This document shows, in pieces, positions 1 through 10,495 of a stretch of DNA of 64,000 nt. The stretch comes from Flavisphingopyxis sp963800335. GTDB taxonomy: Bacteria > Pseudomonadota > Alphaproteobacteria > Sphingomonadales > Sphingomonadaceae. The translations under genes were made by a program, and so were the position numbers. Numbering within the stretch: position 1 is the first letter of the stretch; each line of letters begins with the position of its first letter. The notes below the pieces were generated by a model. That model searched no databases, was not told where the DNA came from, and was given only the letters and a program-made list of their open reading frames with translations. The stretch is taken from assembly GCA_963800335.1 (NCBI GenBank), contig CAWDAN010000007.1:558001-622000 (forward strand). Reading direction: 5' to 3'.

Positions 1-1365
1 CTCGTCCGCGACGGCAACACCTACACGATCCTGACCGCAGAGGGCGGCGTTTTCGGCACCTTCAATACGCCGGGGGCTATCAGCGCGATCCTGACGCCGA
101 CGCTCACCTACACGCCAAATGCGGTACAGGTAGAGGTCGAGGCTGGACTTTATGCCGATGTCATCGACTCTTCGTCACCGATCCAGTCGGCCTTTGCCCA
201 ACTGCTCGATCAGAACCGCGTGCAATATGGCGTCTATAGCGACCTGTTCGGGCCGCTCGACGTCCTGTCGCAGTCGGCTGTCCAGGCCGCGCTCGAAAGC
301 TTCGCTCCGCGCACGCAGCCGCTCATGCAATCGATGGGCACCGCAGCGCTCGATGCAACCTCGCGCCTGTTGCGCGACCGCATGGCGAATGTCGGCGATG
401 GGTCCGAAGGCGGCAGCGTCGCTTTCTACGGCGCCCCCGGCGGTGTTCTCGGCACGATGTCGGCCAGCGCAATGATATCGGCGAGCGATGCGCTTGCCAG
501 CGGCGCACCCGACCGCGTGGTCGAGAACGCCTTGCCCGAAGACATCAGCGCCTACTTTGCCGGCGGTTATATCGACGGGAAGAGCGACGGGGCACCCACC
601 GCCGTTCCATATGTCGGCGACGAGTTCGACGGCTATTACTTCTCGGGCGGCCTCGAAAAGGCATTTGCCGGAGACGGTTTTGCCGGCATCGCAGTCACCT
701 ATGCCCACATGAAGGGCAAGCCGGGTGATCCGACCCGGTCGGTCAAGGGCAACCTCTACCAGCTGAGTTTCTACGGGGCGAACCGCTTCGCCGGGGGTCT
801 CACTCTCGATGCGCAGCTGAGCGCGGGTGCCTATGACATCGATGCCGCCCGTTCGATCGCGGTCGGCCTCACGACCTACGACCTCAGCTCGAACAGCACG
901 CCGTTCACGCTGACCAGTGAACTCGGGCTGAGCAAGGAGCTCTCGACGAGTTCGGCGATTGCGATCACGCCGCGGGTTGCGGTGCGCTATGCGAATATCA
1001 AGTTCGACCGCGTGGCCGAGCGGGGCGGCGGTCCTGCCCTGCAGTACCAGCTCGACAATTATGAAAGCCTGCAGGGTCGCGCAGGCCTGCGGATCGCCGG
1101 CAAGGGCAGCATCCAGCCCTACGTAACCGGCACCTATGTCCACGATTTCGACAACAAGCCCGACCAGTTCGGTGCGAACTTCGTCGGTGGCGTCGGCCCC
1201 AACGCCTTCTTCGCCCTTCCCGGCGACGATCAGGACTGGGCCGAAGTCGGCGCGGGCATCAGCACGACGGGACCTGTCTCGATCGGCATCTCCGCCGAAA
1301 CGACGATCGGCCGGTCGGACGTCAGCTACCAGACCTATCGCGCATCGGTCTCGGTCAAGTTCTGA
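1..1365 (+). CDS. Autotransporter beta-barrel domain protein, C-terminal part (5' end outside window)
   Basis: The reading frame is open from the first base, so the N-terminal passenger lies outside the window. About 454 residues are visible. The last ~280 show alternating amphipathic strands and end in SVKF, the terminal aromatic residue typical of outer-membrane barrels recognised by the BAM machinery. The upstream part (AFAQLLDQNRVQYG, then DLFGPLDVLSQSAVQAALESF) is the linker region seen before autotransporter barrels. By family, the barrel inserts in the outer membrane and displays the passenger at the surface. The passenger function cannot be judged from here. No frameshift is seen. A strong terminator follows 22 bases after the stop. 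Confidence 0.85.
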   Translation, partial: LVRDGNTYTILTAEGGVFGTFNTPGAISAILTPTLTYTPNAVQVEVEAGLYADVIDSSSPIQSAFAQLLDQNRVQYGVYSDLFGPLDVLSQSAVQAALESFAPRTQPLMQSMGTAALDATSRLLRDRMANVGDGSEGGSVAFYGAPGGVLGTMSASAMISASDALASGAPDRVVENALPEDISAYFAGGYIDGKSDGAPTAVPYVGDEFDGYYFSGGLEKAFAGDGFAGIAVTYAHMKGKPGDPTRSVKGNLYQLSFYGANRFAGGLTLDAQLSAGAYDIDAARSIAVGLTTYDLSSNSTPFTLTSELGLSKELSTSSAIAITPRVAVRYANIKFDRVAERGGGPALQYQLDNYESLQGRAGLRIAGKGSIQPYVTGTYVHDFDNKPDQFGANFVGGVGPNAFFALPGDDQDWAEVGAGISTTGPVSIGISAETTIGRSDVSYQTYRASVSVKF

Positions 1366-1386
1366 CCCGATCGCGATGACAGGGAC

Positions 1387-1418
1387 GGGCGGCCCGGCAA
1401 CGGGCCGCCCTTTTCTTT
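1387..1418 (+). terminator. Intrinsic terminator of the autotransporter gene
   Basis: A perfect 10-bp GC stem (GGGCGGCCCG / CGGGCCGCCC) with a GCAA tetraloop is followed by TTTTCTTT. It lies just after the autotransporter stop and before the convergent end of the cco operon. Confidence 0.9.
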
Positions 1419-1491
1419 GCGCGATTGTAGAGAGCCGTTGGACTGCAAACCGTTGTCGTGAGCGACGCAGCAGGCGCCGACCACCGGCGCT

Positions 1492-1659
1492 TTAAGGGTG
1501 TGAAGCGTCCTCTTCATTGCCCTCTTCGTCGATCAATATTCTCTGTGCAGCGCCATCGAGATCGTCGAACTGGCCCGAGCGCATCGCCCAGAAAAACGCC
1601 GCGAGTCCGCACAGCCCCAATCCCAGTGCAACGGGGATGAGGATGGCGAGCCCGTTCAC
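1492..1659 (-). CDS. ccoS: cbb3-type cytochrome oxidase assembly protein CcoS
   Basis: This is a 55-residue protein with one N-terminal membrane helix (roughly residues 4-24) followed by FFWAMRSGQFDDLDGAAQRI, the hallmark of CcoS/FixS, and an acidic tail. The start is GTG at 1659, overlapping the ccoI stop as GTGA, so the two are translationally coupled. CcoS is known to be needed for maturation of the cbb3 oxidase, probably with the copper-exporting ATPase CcoI. It is the last gene of the minus-strand operon ccoNOQPGHIS, and its frame is intact. Confidence 0.93.
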   Translation of the reverse strand: MNGLAILIPVALGLGLCGLAAFFWAMRSGQFDDLDGAAQRILIDEEGNEEDASHP

Positions 1660-3769
1660 TTGGCGCTCCCGGCAAGGCGCAGGGCATTGCCGACGACGAT
1701 CAGCGAACTCATCGACATGGCGATCGCGGCGACCAGCGGCGTTACCAGGCCGGCGATCGCGATCGGGACGGCAAACGCATTGTACGCGATCGCGAGGGCA
1801 AAGTTTTCCCGGACGATGTGCCGCGTCTGGCGGGCAACGCGAACGGCGAGAGCCACCGGCATGATCCCCGGGCTGGTGAAGACCGCGTCGGCGGCCTGTT
1901 GGCCGACATCGCTGGCCGACCCTGGCGCCATCGACACGTGCGCCGCGGCAAGCGCAGGCCCGTCGTTGAGACCGTCTCCGACCATCAGAACGTTCCGGCC
2001 TTCATCCGCCAGCGCTTTAAGCGCATCGACCTTTGCCCTGGGATCGGCAGTGGCGACAAACGACAGGCCATGCGCATCGGCCAGCCGCGCGACCGGCCCC
2101 GCCGCGTCGCCCGAAAGGATCGAGGACTCGATGCCGAGCCTCTCCAGAGCGACCAACATCGGGCCAACATCGGCACGCGGCTGGTCACGGAACGAAATGT
2201 CGCGGCTCCGGTCGCCGATTGTCAGCCGAACCGTCGGGACCGACGGATTGTCCGCCCGGCCGAGCGAAACGGCCGCGCCTTGCCAGCGACCGCTGACCCC
2301 TACGCCGGGGACCTCCGCGATACTATCGACCTCGCTCGCGCCGACCGCTTCGCTTGCCAGCGCGGCATGAAGCGCGCGCGAGAGCGGGTGGCGGCTCGCG
2401 CGCGCCAGCGCCAGGGCGATCGATTTTTCGTCGTCTGACAGCGCCTCGAGCGAGACCGGGTGCGGTGTCCCGAGGGTCAGCGTGCCGGTCTTGTCGAATA
2501 CGGCGCGGTCGACGCTCGCCAGCCGTTCGAGCGCGCTGCCGTCCTTGATAAATACGCCGCGCTTGAAGCGCACCGACCGCCACCACCTGCGCCCGGGACG
2601 GCCAGCCCGAGCGCGCACGGACAGGTAATGATGAGGACCGAAATCGCGACCAGCAGCGACTGGTGAGTCCCGCGCCAGCGATCATCCAGCCCAAAACGTA
2701 GCGAGCGCCAGGCTGTGGACCGCGGGGGCATAGATCCGGGCGGCGCGATCGGCGACGCGCACGTAGAACGATCGATGTGGCCGGCATCGTCCATCAGCCG
2801 CGCGAGATCGGCGATCATCGTATCCGCGCCGCGGCGGTAACGCGGACCGAACCGGCGCGCCGAGTTGGTCGTTCCCGCCAGGACCATATCGCCCTCGCGG
2901 CGTGCCTGCGGTTCGCTTTCGCCGGTCAGCATCGCGTGGTCGAACGCGGTGCGGCCTTCCACGATAACGCCGTCGGCTGCGAGTTTTCGCCCGCCGCGAC
3001 GATCAGCGTACCCGGGATCGAGGGCGGCGGCCGCGACCCATCGTGTCCCCCGCGGGTCGAAGACATGCGCGTACGACCCATTTTCTCCATCAGGGCAGCG
3101 ATCCCTGACGGGCGCGGTCACGCATAGTCGCGTCGAGAGCGCGGCCGGCCAACAGGAAGAACAGGAGCATCACCGCGCCCTCGAAATAGGCGTGCATGCC
3201 GCCAGTGGCGGTCTCGTAAAGGCTGAGCGCAGTCAGCGAGCAGGACGCCGATCGAAATCGGCACGTCCATGTTGGTCGGCCTGCCACAGCGCCCGGGCCG
3301 CCGAGATGAAAAACGGCCGACCCGAGTAAAAGACAACCGGAATGGCGATCATCGCGGAGAGCCAGTGAAAGATATCGCGGGTCGTGCCGTCGGCCCCCGC
3401 CAGACGCCGACCGAGAGCAGCATGATGTTCATCATGCCGAACCCGGCAACAGCGAGGGCCTCGACAGCGAGCGGCGCTCGGCATCGTTGTCCAACAGATC
3501 GATCGAAGCGACTGCCTGGGCCTCGAAGCCGAGCCCGGCCAGTGCCTCGACGATGCTTTCGTCATCAAGTTCGGACGAGTGTGAGACCGCGACGCTCTCG
3601 CCGAAAAATTCACTCCGCCGCTGCCACACCGGCGACCGGCGAGGCCTCGCTCAATCTTGCCAATGCAGCCAGCGCAATGAATCCCGGGTACGTAAAGCGG
3701 CTTTCGATCGGCGGGGCAGCGTCCGCGGGTCCCGGTGCGACCCCGGCGACAGGCAGGCGGAGCGTTCAC
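1656..3769 (-). CDS. ccoI: Copper-translocating P1-type ATPase CcoI/FixI (frame broken by indels)
   Basis: About 703 codons long, the usual size for CcoI. Seen in order, but in different frames: a GIHCAGCIGKIERGL metal-binding motif near the N terminus, an MLTGES actuator motif, TCPCALGLAVP in the membrane channel, FDKTGTLTLGTPHP phosphorylation site, then an intact C-terminal half with MVGDGLNDGPAL. The frame changes at several points between about 2.58 and 3.75 kb. The start GTG at 3769 overlaps the ccoH stop (GTGA). By family it exports copper to the periplasm for the CuB site of cbb3 oxidase. All catalytic motifs survive, so the indels look like sequencing errors. Confidence 0.88.
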
Positions 3770-4221
3770 CGCAGGTCTCGCACCGCCGCAAATCGCGTGT
3801 CCCCCTGGACGATCGTGAGATGCAAGGTCCAGCGTCCGCGGCAATCGAATGATCGAGCGATAGCCGCTGTCCGCCGGTGTGAACGCCAGCTTCGGTTCGG
3901 AATGGCCGAGCGGATGGCGCGCGATCGCGCTGACCTTGGCAACCGCGGGGCCCCATCGGCGTCGGTTACGGTGACAAAGACGTGCTCATCGGCGCCGCGC
4001 GTCGCGGTAACATGCGAGCTTTCGGTTCGCACGGCCTCGTCGAGCCAGCGGTTAAATTCTTGGCTGGCGACATAGGTGTTTTCGACGACAATGCCGCCGA
4101 AGGTGGAGACGGCAAAGCGTGCCATGGAAAGTTGACCGCGAAAACCATGCCGAAAAACGCGATCAAGATGAACATATGTGGCGCCGGTGAAGCGCCGCGG
4201 CGAACCGGGTTGATCCTTCAT
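3766..4221 (-). CDS. ccoH: FixH/CcoH family cbb3 oxidase assembly protein (two compensating frame changes)
   Basis: A protein of about 151 residues. It begins MKDQPGSPRRFTGA; a membrane segment (FILIAFFGMVFAVN) lies in a neighbouring frame; the frame then returns at SMARFAVSTFGGIVVENTYV, which is typical of FixH. The C-terminal periplasmic domain ends WTLHLTIVQGDTRFAAVRDL. FixH is known to take part in cbb3 assembly together with CcoG, CcoI and CcoS. It lies between ccoG and ccoI and its stop overlaps the ccoI start. Indels near 4.17 and 4.13 kb and near 3.9 kb disturb the frame. Confidence 0.82.
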   Translation of the reverse strand: MKDQPGSPRRFTGATYVHLDRVFRHGFRGQLSMARFAVSTFGGIVVENTYVASQEFNRWLDEAVRTESSHVTATRGADEHVFVTVTDADGAPRLPRSARSRAIRSAIPNRSWRSHRRTAAIARSFDCRGRWTLHLTIVQGDTRFAAVRDLR

Positions 4222-4320
4222 AACGCGACCTCCGGGCGTGCGAAACGCTTTTTTCGCTGTCGACCCGCCGGCTTATCGAGGGCGCTAACGGTAAAGGCGA
4301 AACTTCGAAGGCCGGGCCGT

Positions 4321-5738
4321 TCAGGCGGCCATGAATACGCGCAGCCGCACGACGCTATCGGGCGGCGCGGTCGTAACTATCCGCTGCGACGCCTGTTCGC
4401 GGCTGCCGTCTCGGACCATATCACCGCATTGTCGATTCCCGACAGCGTCACTTCGAGCCGCCGGGCCGGGTCTCCATGTTGCGGAGCTTGAGCGTGTAGG
4501 CGTTGCGCACGGAACCGTCCCATCAGCAGGAAAGGCAGGGTTGCGATCCTGCGCGACGCGATGTCGAGATGGGTGCGGGTGCCGAGCGCGAACAGCAGGC
4601 GACGCCGATCGCCGCCCCAGCCGGCGAAATAGACAAGCGTGCGCGGCCGCAGCACGTTGCCACGCCGAGCCGGGCGCCTCCCCTGCTGCTTCCCGCTCGC
4701 GTCCTCCAGCGTGGCATAATCGATCAGGCCGCGCGGCCGGCCGACCTCGTCCATGACCTTGTCGCAGGCATCGATGCACAACGCGCAGGTGATGCAGCCG
4801 ATCTGCGGTCCTTCGCGGATGTCGATTCCGGTCGGGCAGACCGTTGACGCATTGCAGGCAATCGATGCAGTCGCCGAACATGCCCGGGCTCTTTTTCCGC
4901 CTTCTTGACGCTGCCGCGCGGTTCGCCGCGCCAGTCCTTGTAGGTGACGAGCGAGCGACTTCTCGTCCATCATCGCCGACTGGATGCGCGGCCAGGGGCA
5001 CATGTAGATGCACACCTGTTCGCGCATGAAGCCGCCGAGCGATGAAAGTGGTCGCGGTCAGGATCGCGACGGTGATATAGGCGACCGGCGCGGCCTCGCC
5101 GCGCCAAGAAATCGTGGACCAGCGTCGGCGCATCGGCGAAGTAGAAGGATCCACGCGCCGCCGGTCGCAGAAGGCGATCGCCAGGTAGATCGACCATTTG
5201 ACCAGCCGCCGCGCGATCTTCGCCGGCCCCCAGGGCGCCTTGTCGAGCCGCACCTGGGCATTGCGGTCGCCGTCGATAAAGCGGTCGACATGCTGGAACA
5301 GGTCGGTCCAGACGGTCTGCGGGCAGGTATAGCCGCACCAGGCGCGGCCGACCGCGCTGGTGACCAGGAACAGGCCGATACCGGCCATGATCAGCAGGCC
5401 CGGCGACAAAATAGAATTCGTGCGGCCAGATCTCGATCGCCGAACATGTAGAAGCGGCGATGGGCGAGATCGACCAGCACCGCCTGGTCGGGCGCATAGG
5501 GCCCGCGGTCCCAGCGGAGCCAGGGCGTGACGTAGTAGATGCCGAGCGTCACCAGCATCACGACCCATTTCAGGCGGCGGAAGAAGCCGTCGATCCGCCT
5601 GGGGGAAGACCGCGCTTTGCGCTTTTCGTAGAAGCTGCGCTCGGCTCGTCGGTCTGCGCAGCGTGCCTCGGGTCGATCTCGCCGCGCTGCGACTCGACGT
5701 GTCGACGATCCGTGTCTCAGGGGCGTCAGGTTGTTCAT
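4321..5738 (-). CDS. ccoG: cbb3 oxidase accessory protein CcoG/FixG, ferredoxin-like (frame broken by indels)
   Basis: About 470 codons, normal for CcoG. Pieces in three frames read in order: MNNLTP start, ETRIVDTS, SFYEKRK, FFRRLKWVVMLVTLGIYYVT (first membrane helix), RAWCGYTCPQTVWTDLFQHV, MREQVCIYMCPWPRIQSAMM, CPTGID and GCITCALCIDACDKVMDE (4Fe-4S ligands), and the C-terminal Ig-like domain ending VVRLRVFMAA. The family is known to bind two [4Fe-4S] clusters and is thought to reduce copper for cbb3 assembly. The start at 5738 overlaps the likely ccoP stop. At least eight single-base frame changes are present. Confidence 0.88.
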
Positions 5739-6681
5739 CGACCTTCACCGCGGGATCTGCGGCGACCTCAACGAAATCTTCGCCTCCGCCGAGCGAGTGG
5801 ACATAGGCGGCCAGCATCTTGATCGTCACCGGGTCGAGCCGCTCGCCCCAGGCGGGCATGACGCCGTGACGCGGGCGTTCGTGAACGCTGCGGTCATCGT
5901 CCTCGCGTCGCCGCCGTAGAGCCAGATCGCGATCGGTCAGATTGGGCGCGCCGAATTCGCGGTTGCCCTTGGCCGTCGGGGCCGTGGCAGACGGCGCAGT
6001 TGGCGGCGAAGACCGCTGCACCGCGCCGGGCCGCAGCGTTGCCTTGGCCTTGCCCGAGAGCGACAGGACATAGGTCGGCGACGTCTGCCGATCTGCGCGC
6101 GCGTCAGAATGCCGTCGCGCCCGAAGGCCGGCATTGGCTGGCGCGGGTCTGATCGTGACCGGGCTGGCGGATGCCGTGGATCAGCGTGTATTCGATCGCC
6201 TTGAGATCGCCGCCCCACAGCCAGTCGTCGTCATTGAGATTGGGATAGCCCTTGCTGCCCGCCGCGCCCGCGCCGTGGCACTGGACGCAATTGACCTTGA
6301 AAGCGGCGCGGCCGCCTGCGACGGCCGCGCGCATCAGCGCGGCTGTCTTCGGGCAGGCGCTCGATCGGGATCGCGGCGCAAGCGCCTCGAGCATCGTGAC
6401 GCGCGCCTGGTCGGCCTCGGCCTGCATTTCCTCGGCGAGCTGGCCGCGGCTCGTCCAGCCGAGCACGCCCTCGGTCGCGCTTGTCGACCAGCGGCCAGGC
6501 CGGATAGACGATGACATAACCGATCGCGAAGACGATCGTCAGCGTAGAAGGTCCACAGCCACCAGCGCGGCATCGGGGTGTCGAGTTCCTCGATCCCGTC
6601 CCATTCGTGGCCGACGGTTTCGGTGCCGGTCGGCTCGTCGATCCGTTTGTCATCGTGGCGCTCATTCGCCATCGTCGTCAT
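5735..6681 (-). CDS. ccoP: cbb3 cytochrome oxidase subunit III, diheme cytochrome c CcoP (frame broken by indels)
   Basis: About 310 codons. It begins MTTMANERHDD; then IEELDTPMPRWWLWTFY and one membrane helix (LTIVFAIGYVIVYPAWPLVD), followed by two heme c sites, CVQCH and CAVCH, and matching methionine-containing regions. Subunit III passes electrons from cytochrome bc1 or c to CcoO. The order ccoN-O-Q-P is the standard one. The stop is uncertain: the frame carrying the acidic tail VAADPAVKVDEQ does not stop at the ccoG start, so a further indel is inferred and the end is placed at the TGA overlapping the ccoG ATG. Confidence 0.85.
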
Positions 6682-6690
6682 CCTTGAAGA

Positions 6691-6834
6691 TCATGTCGCG
6701 GCGTCACGGTTGCGCTGTGCGCGCGCCGGGCCGGAACGGCCAGAGCGCGAGCGCCAGGAAAACCACGACCATCGCCAGCAGGCCCCAGCTGTCGGCGAAA
6801 TGCCGCAGGCGTCGTAGGTCGAATGGCGGCTCAT
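6691..6834 (-). CDS. ccoQ: cbb3 oxidase small subunit CcoQ (frame disturbed)
   Basis: A 47-codon reading frame starting with MSRHSTYDA. In the neighbouring frame it continues RHFADSWGLLAMVVVFLALA (the single membrane helix), then returns to end AQRNRDAAT. The ATG at 6834 overlaps the ccoO stop as ATGA. CcoQ is the small non-catalytic subunit that stabilises the cbb3 complex. Two compensating frame changes are needed to read it; at least one looks like a lost base after GACGC. Confidence 0.8.
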   Translation of the reverse strand: MSRHSTYDACGISPTAGACWRWSWFSWRSRSGRSGPARAQRNRDAAT

Positions 6835-7590
6835 CGGCCTTTCTCCTGCGCCAGTTCCTCCTGCGCGGCCGCGCTGTTCACATCGACCAGCGTGCCGAGC
6901 ATCTGGAGATAGGCGACCAGCGCATCCATCTCGGTCAGCCGCGTCGGGATCGCCGTCGAAATCGCGCACCTGCGCCTTGGGATAGCGCTTCTGCGAAGTC
7001 GCTCGCGCATCGGCCTCGGGATCGGCCTGCAGCCTCGAGATCCGCATCGGCCTTGGTCGATGTCGCGCTTCGTATAAGGCACGCCGACGCGCCGCAGCGC
7101 GCTCAGGTTGGCCGCGCATGTCGCGATCGTCGAGATCGCGTTTCGGCAAGGAAGGCGTACGGCGGCATGATCGCTTTCGGGCACCACCGAGCGCGGATCG
7201 TTCAGGTGCTGGACGTGCCATTCGTCCGAATAGCGGCCGCCGACCCGGGCAAGGTCGGGCCCGGTGCGCTTCGAGCCCCATTGGAACGGGTGGTCGTACA
7301 TGCTTTCCGCGGCCAGGCTGTAGTGGCCATAGCGCTCGACCTCGTCGCGGAACGGGCGGATCATCTGGCTGTGGCAGGCATAGCAGCCTTCGCGCACGTA
7401 GATGTCGCGCCCCGCCTGTTCGAGCGGGGTGTAGGGCCGCATGCCCTCCACCTTCTCGATCGTGTTGTCGATCCAGAACAGCGGCGCGATCTCGACGATG
7501 CCGCCGATCGCCACCGCGATGAAGGCGAGCACGCGCAAGCAGCGTGACGTTGCGCTCGAGCTTCTTGTGGTGGTCGAGAAATGCTGCCAT
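6831..7590 (-). CDS. ccoO: cbb3 cytochrome oxidase subunit II, monoheme cytochrome c CcoO (frame broken by indels)
   Basis: About 250 codons. It begins MAAFLDHHKKLERNVTLLA; then one extra base, and the membrane anchor VLAFIAVAIGGIVEIAPLFW. The heme c site REGCYACHSQMIRPF is present, as are GPDLARVGGRYSDEWHVQHL and the C-terminal EMDALVAYLQMLGTLVD. CcoO relays electrons from CcoP to the heme b of CcoN. A second extra base falls within SVVPES/IMPPYAFLA. It sits 15 bases after ccoN and overlaps ccoQ by ATGA. Confidence 0.9.
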
Positions 7591-7605
7591 GACGATTGCT
7601 CCGTC

Positions 7606-9273
7606 CTATTCGGCCGGCGCGGCCGCGGGCGAGCGGGCGATCGGCGTCGGGATCGTAGCCGGCGTCGCGCATCGGCGCTTCCTCGCGCAGCTGGCCGGCG
7701 ATCGTCAGCCAGACATTGACGACCATGACGATGCCCCGGTCGAGGTAGAGCAGGCCGCCGAAAGCGCGCGGATCAGGTACATCGGGTGCATGCGCGGCGA
7801 CCGTCTCGGCGAAGCTGTTCACCAGATAGCCGTCGGCGCCGTATTCGCGCCACATCAGGCCCTGGGTGATGCCCGCCACCCACATCGCAGGCGGCGTAGA
7901 AAACGATGCCCAGCGTCGCGAGCCAGAAGTGCCAGTTGACCATGCGCAGCGAATACAGCCGCTCGCGCTTCCACAGGCGCGGCACGAGGAAATAGATCGC
8001 GGCGAAGGTGATCATCCCGTTCCAGCCCAGCGCGCCGGAATGGACGTGGCCGATGGTCCAGTCGGTATAGTGCGACAGCGAGTTGACCGCCTTGATCGAC
8101 AGCATCGGCCCTTCGAACGTCGCCATGCCGTAGAAGGCGAGCGCCATCGACCATCATGCGGATGATCGGATCGGTGCGGACCTTGTCCCATGCGCCGTTG
8201 AGCGTCATCAGCCCGTTGATCATGCCGCCCCAGCTCGGCATCCACAGCATGACCGAGAACACCATGCCCAGCGTCTGCGCCCAGTCGGGCAGCGCGGTGT
8301 AGTGCAGGTGGTGCGGGCCGGCCCAGATGTAGAGGAAGATCAGCGACCAGAAGTGGATGATCGACAGCCGGTAGCTGTAGATCGGCCGCTCGGCCTGCTT
8401 GGGCACGAAGTAATACATCATCGCCAGGAACGGCACGGTCAGGAAGAACGCGACCGCGTTATGGCCGTACCACCACTGCGTCAGCGCATCCTGGACGCCG
8501 GCAAAGGCGGAGTAGGATATGCGAGCCGAGAAGCGTGACCGGCATCGCCAGATTGTTGACGATGTGCAGCATCGCGATGGTGATGATGAAGACGAGATAG
8601 AACCAGTTGGCGACGTAGATATGCGGCTCGCGTGCGCCGCGCCAGCGTGCCGACGAAGACGATCAGATAGGCGACCCAGACGATCGTCAGCCACAGGTCG
8701 ACGTACCATTCGGGCTCGGCATATTCGCGGCTCTGGGTGACGCCGAGCAGATAGCCGGACGCGGCGAGGACGATGAACAGCTGGTAGCCCCAGAAGACGA
8801 AGCGGGCGAGGCCGGGAAGGCGAGCCGCGCGCGGCAGGTGCGCTGGACGACGTAGAAGCTCGTCGCGATCAGCGCATTGCCGCCGAACGCGAAGATCACC
8901 GCCGAAGTGTGCAGCGGCCGCAACCGCCCGAAGTTGAAATACGGGCTCGAGGTTGAGCAGCGGGAAAGGCGAGCTGCAGCGCGATGAAGAGCCCGGCGAG
9001 AAAGCCGACCACGCCCCAGAAGACGGTGGCGATCACGCCCCAGCGGATCGGATCGTCGTCATAGCGTGCGGGATCGGCGGGCGTGCGGATGATGCCGCGC
9101 GCGATCGCGCCATAATCGGTGCGGCTGACCGTCACCCACAGCCCGAACAGGGCCGCGAAGGCGACGATGCCCATATGAACAGCAAATCCGCGGTCCGTGG
9201 CAAGCGCAATGCCGACCATGGCAAGGAAGACAACCCCAAGCCATGCCGCCGTCCGGACGATTAGTGATTTCAC
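7606..9273 (-). CDS. ccoN: cbb3 cytochrome oxidase subunit I, CcoN (frame broken by indels)
   Basis: About 555 codons, the expected size of this heme-copper oxidase catalytic subunit. Pieces in order: KSLIVRTAAWLGVVFLAMVG, LHTSAVIFAFGGNALIATSF, QWWYGHNAVAFFLTVPFLA, WAGPHHLHYTALPDWAQTLG, HYTDWTIGHVHSGALGWNG and MWVAGITQGLMW. The histidines in HNAVAF, PHHLHY and GHVHSG are the conserved heme and CuB ligands. I chose GTG at 9273 because GAGGGG lies 7 bases upstream. Extra single bases can be placed near 8.15 kb (MV/MALAFYGM) and 7.88 kb (FYAA/MWVAG). An FNR box lies 60 bp upstream of the start codon. Confidence 0.93.
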
Positions 9274-9332
9274 GAGTTTGCCCCTCAATTTGTCGATTGG
9301 CCGGTCATTGGCGGGAATTGCAGACAGCAACA

Positions 9333-9346
9333 TTGATCACGATCAA
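9333..9346. promoter_or_regulatory. FNR/FixK box upstream of ccoN
   Basis: TTGATCACGATCAA matches the FNR/FixK consensus TTGAT-N4-ATCAA at all ten fixed positions. Its centre is 66-67 bases upstream of the ccoN start codon. This fits an activator site near -41.5 with a transcription start around 9298. The fnr homologue lies just beyond, so direct activation of the cco operon under low oxygen is likely. Confidence 0.9.
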
Positions 9347-9495
9347 TTTGCGTCAATCAGTCATCGCAAGTCTTGTTGCCCACGCCCGCGATCCCCCATC
9401 GCATCATCACTTCACTATGGACCTACCGGGCGACCATCACAATGTTTCCGTCAGTCGCGATTGCCTGAGCCAACGCAAGACCGCCGAAAACCGCA

Positions 9496-10203
9496 CTAGC
9501 CGGCCTTCGATTCGGCCAGATTGGCAAGCGTGGCACGATCGAGGATGGAAATTGTGTCGCGTCGTGGCAGCGCGATCAGCCCGCGGGCCTTCAGCGTGGT
9601 CAGCTGTCGGCTGACGGTCTCGATCGTCATTCCCAGGATGTCGGCGATCTGGCGCCGGCCGAACGGGAGTCGCAAGTCGTCGATCGGCCCCTTGCCCCCG
9701 GCGCAGCCGTGATCGACGAGCCGGTGCGACATTTCGAGGATGAAGGTGGCAACGCGCTCGCTCGCCGATTTTCGCGACAGCAGCAACATCCAGTCGCGGG
9801 CCAGGTCGAGTTCGCTGAAGGTTCGCTCGAGGATCTTGGTCTGAAGCTGGGGGTGGCTGCCCGAAAACGTCTCGAAAGCGCCGCGCGCAAAAACGCAGAT
9901 CCGTGCGTCAGATAAGGCGACGACGCTCTGGTGGCTGACCGCGCTGAACGGGCGACCGATGAAATCGGCGGGGCACAGGATGCCGACGATCTGCTCGCGG
10001 CCGTCGTCGAGCGATTTGGTCACCTTGAGGACGCCCTCGACAATGTTCGCGACGACCAGCGATTCGGCCCCTTCCCACATCAGCGGCTCACCCGCCTTCA
10101 ATACGCGCGTGCGACCGATCGCATTGAGCGCCGCCAGTTCGTCGCCGTTCAGCGCGCCGCAGATCGCGCGGCTTCTGACCAGGCAGGTGTTACACGGTAG
10201 CAT
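9496..10203 (-). CDS. fnr: FNR-type [4Fe-4S] transcriptional regulator (Crp/Fnr family)
   Basis: 235 residues from ATG 10203, preceded by AGGA. The cyclic-nucleotide-binding-like fold is followed by an HTH with ETVSRQL, the FNR-type recognition helix that reads TTGAT half sites. Cysteines at 4, 7, 15 and 77 (MLPCNTC, AICG, ILCPADF) match the four ligands of the oxygen-labile [4Fe-4S] cluster of FNR/FnrL. It is therefore likely an oxygen-sensing activator rather than a FixK without cluster. The perfect FNR box before ccoN, the next transcription unit, is its obvious target. A longer in-frame extension to 10329 lacks support. Confidence 0.93.
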   Translation of the reverse strand: MLPCNTCLVRSRAICGALNGDELAALNAIGRTRVLKAGEPLMWEGAESLVVANIVEGVLKVTKSLDDGREQIVGILCPADFIGRPFSAVSHQSVVALSDARICVFARGAFETFSGSHPQLQTKILERTFSELDLARDWMLLLSRKSASERVATFILEMSHRLVDHGCAGGKGPIDDLRLPFGRRQIADILGMTIETVSRQLTTLKARGLIALPRRDTISILDRATLANLAESKAG

Positions 10204-10495
10204 TGGTGTTCCTAAATACCGGACACTGGACCGGACGCCTAGATTCCGGTGTCGATGGTCACATTCTGGCCTCAACCGGGCAAAGAGGTCAAACGCCGGC
10301 CCGGGATGGCTGTATTGCGATGACGCCATTCAGGGCAAGCCGTTCAAGATCAACCGGCTCAAACAGACGATCTCGACGCTGTTCAAGACCTGACCGAGCG
10401 CGTCATTCCACCGTTCAGCGCCAACCGAAAGCGCGGAAGGCGCGGCTAGGCCGCTGCGCCGACTGGCGATCCGGCACGAGAATCAGCACCGGTGC

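Noticed and set aside
1656..9273. Decay of the cco operon into pseudogenes
   Set aside because: All catalytic and metal-binding motifs are intact across the breaks and the same kind of indel hits essential genes such as accD and atpB, so assembly error is far more likely.
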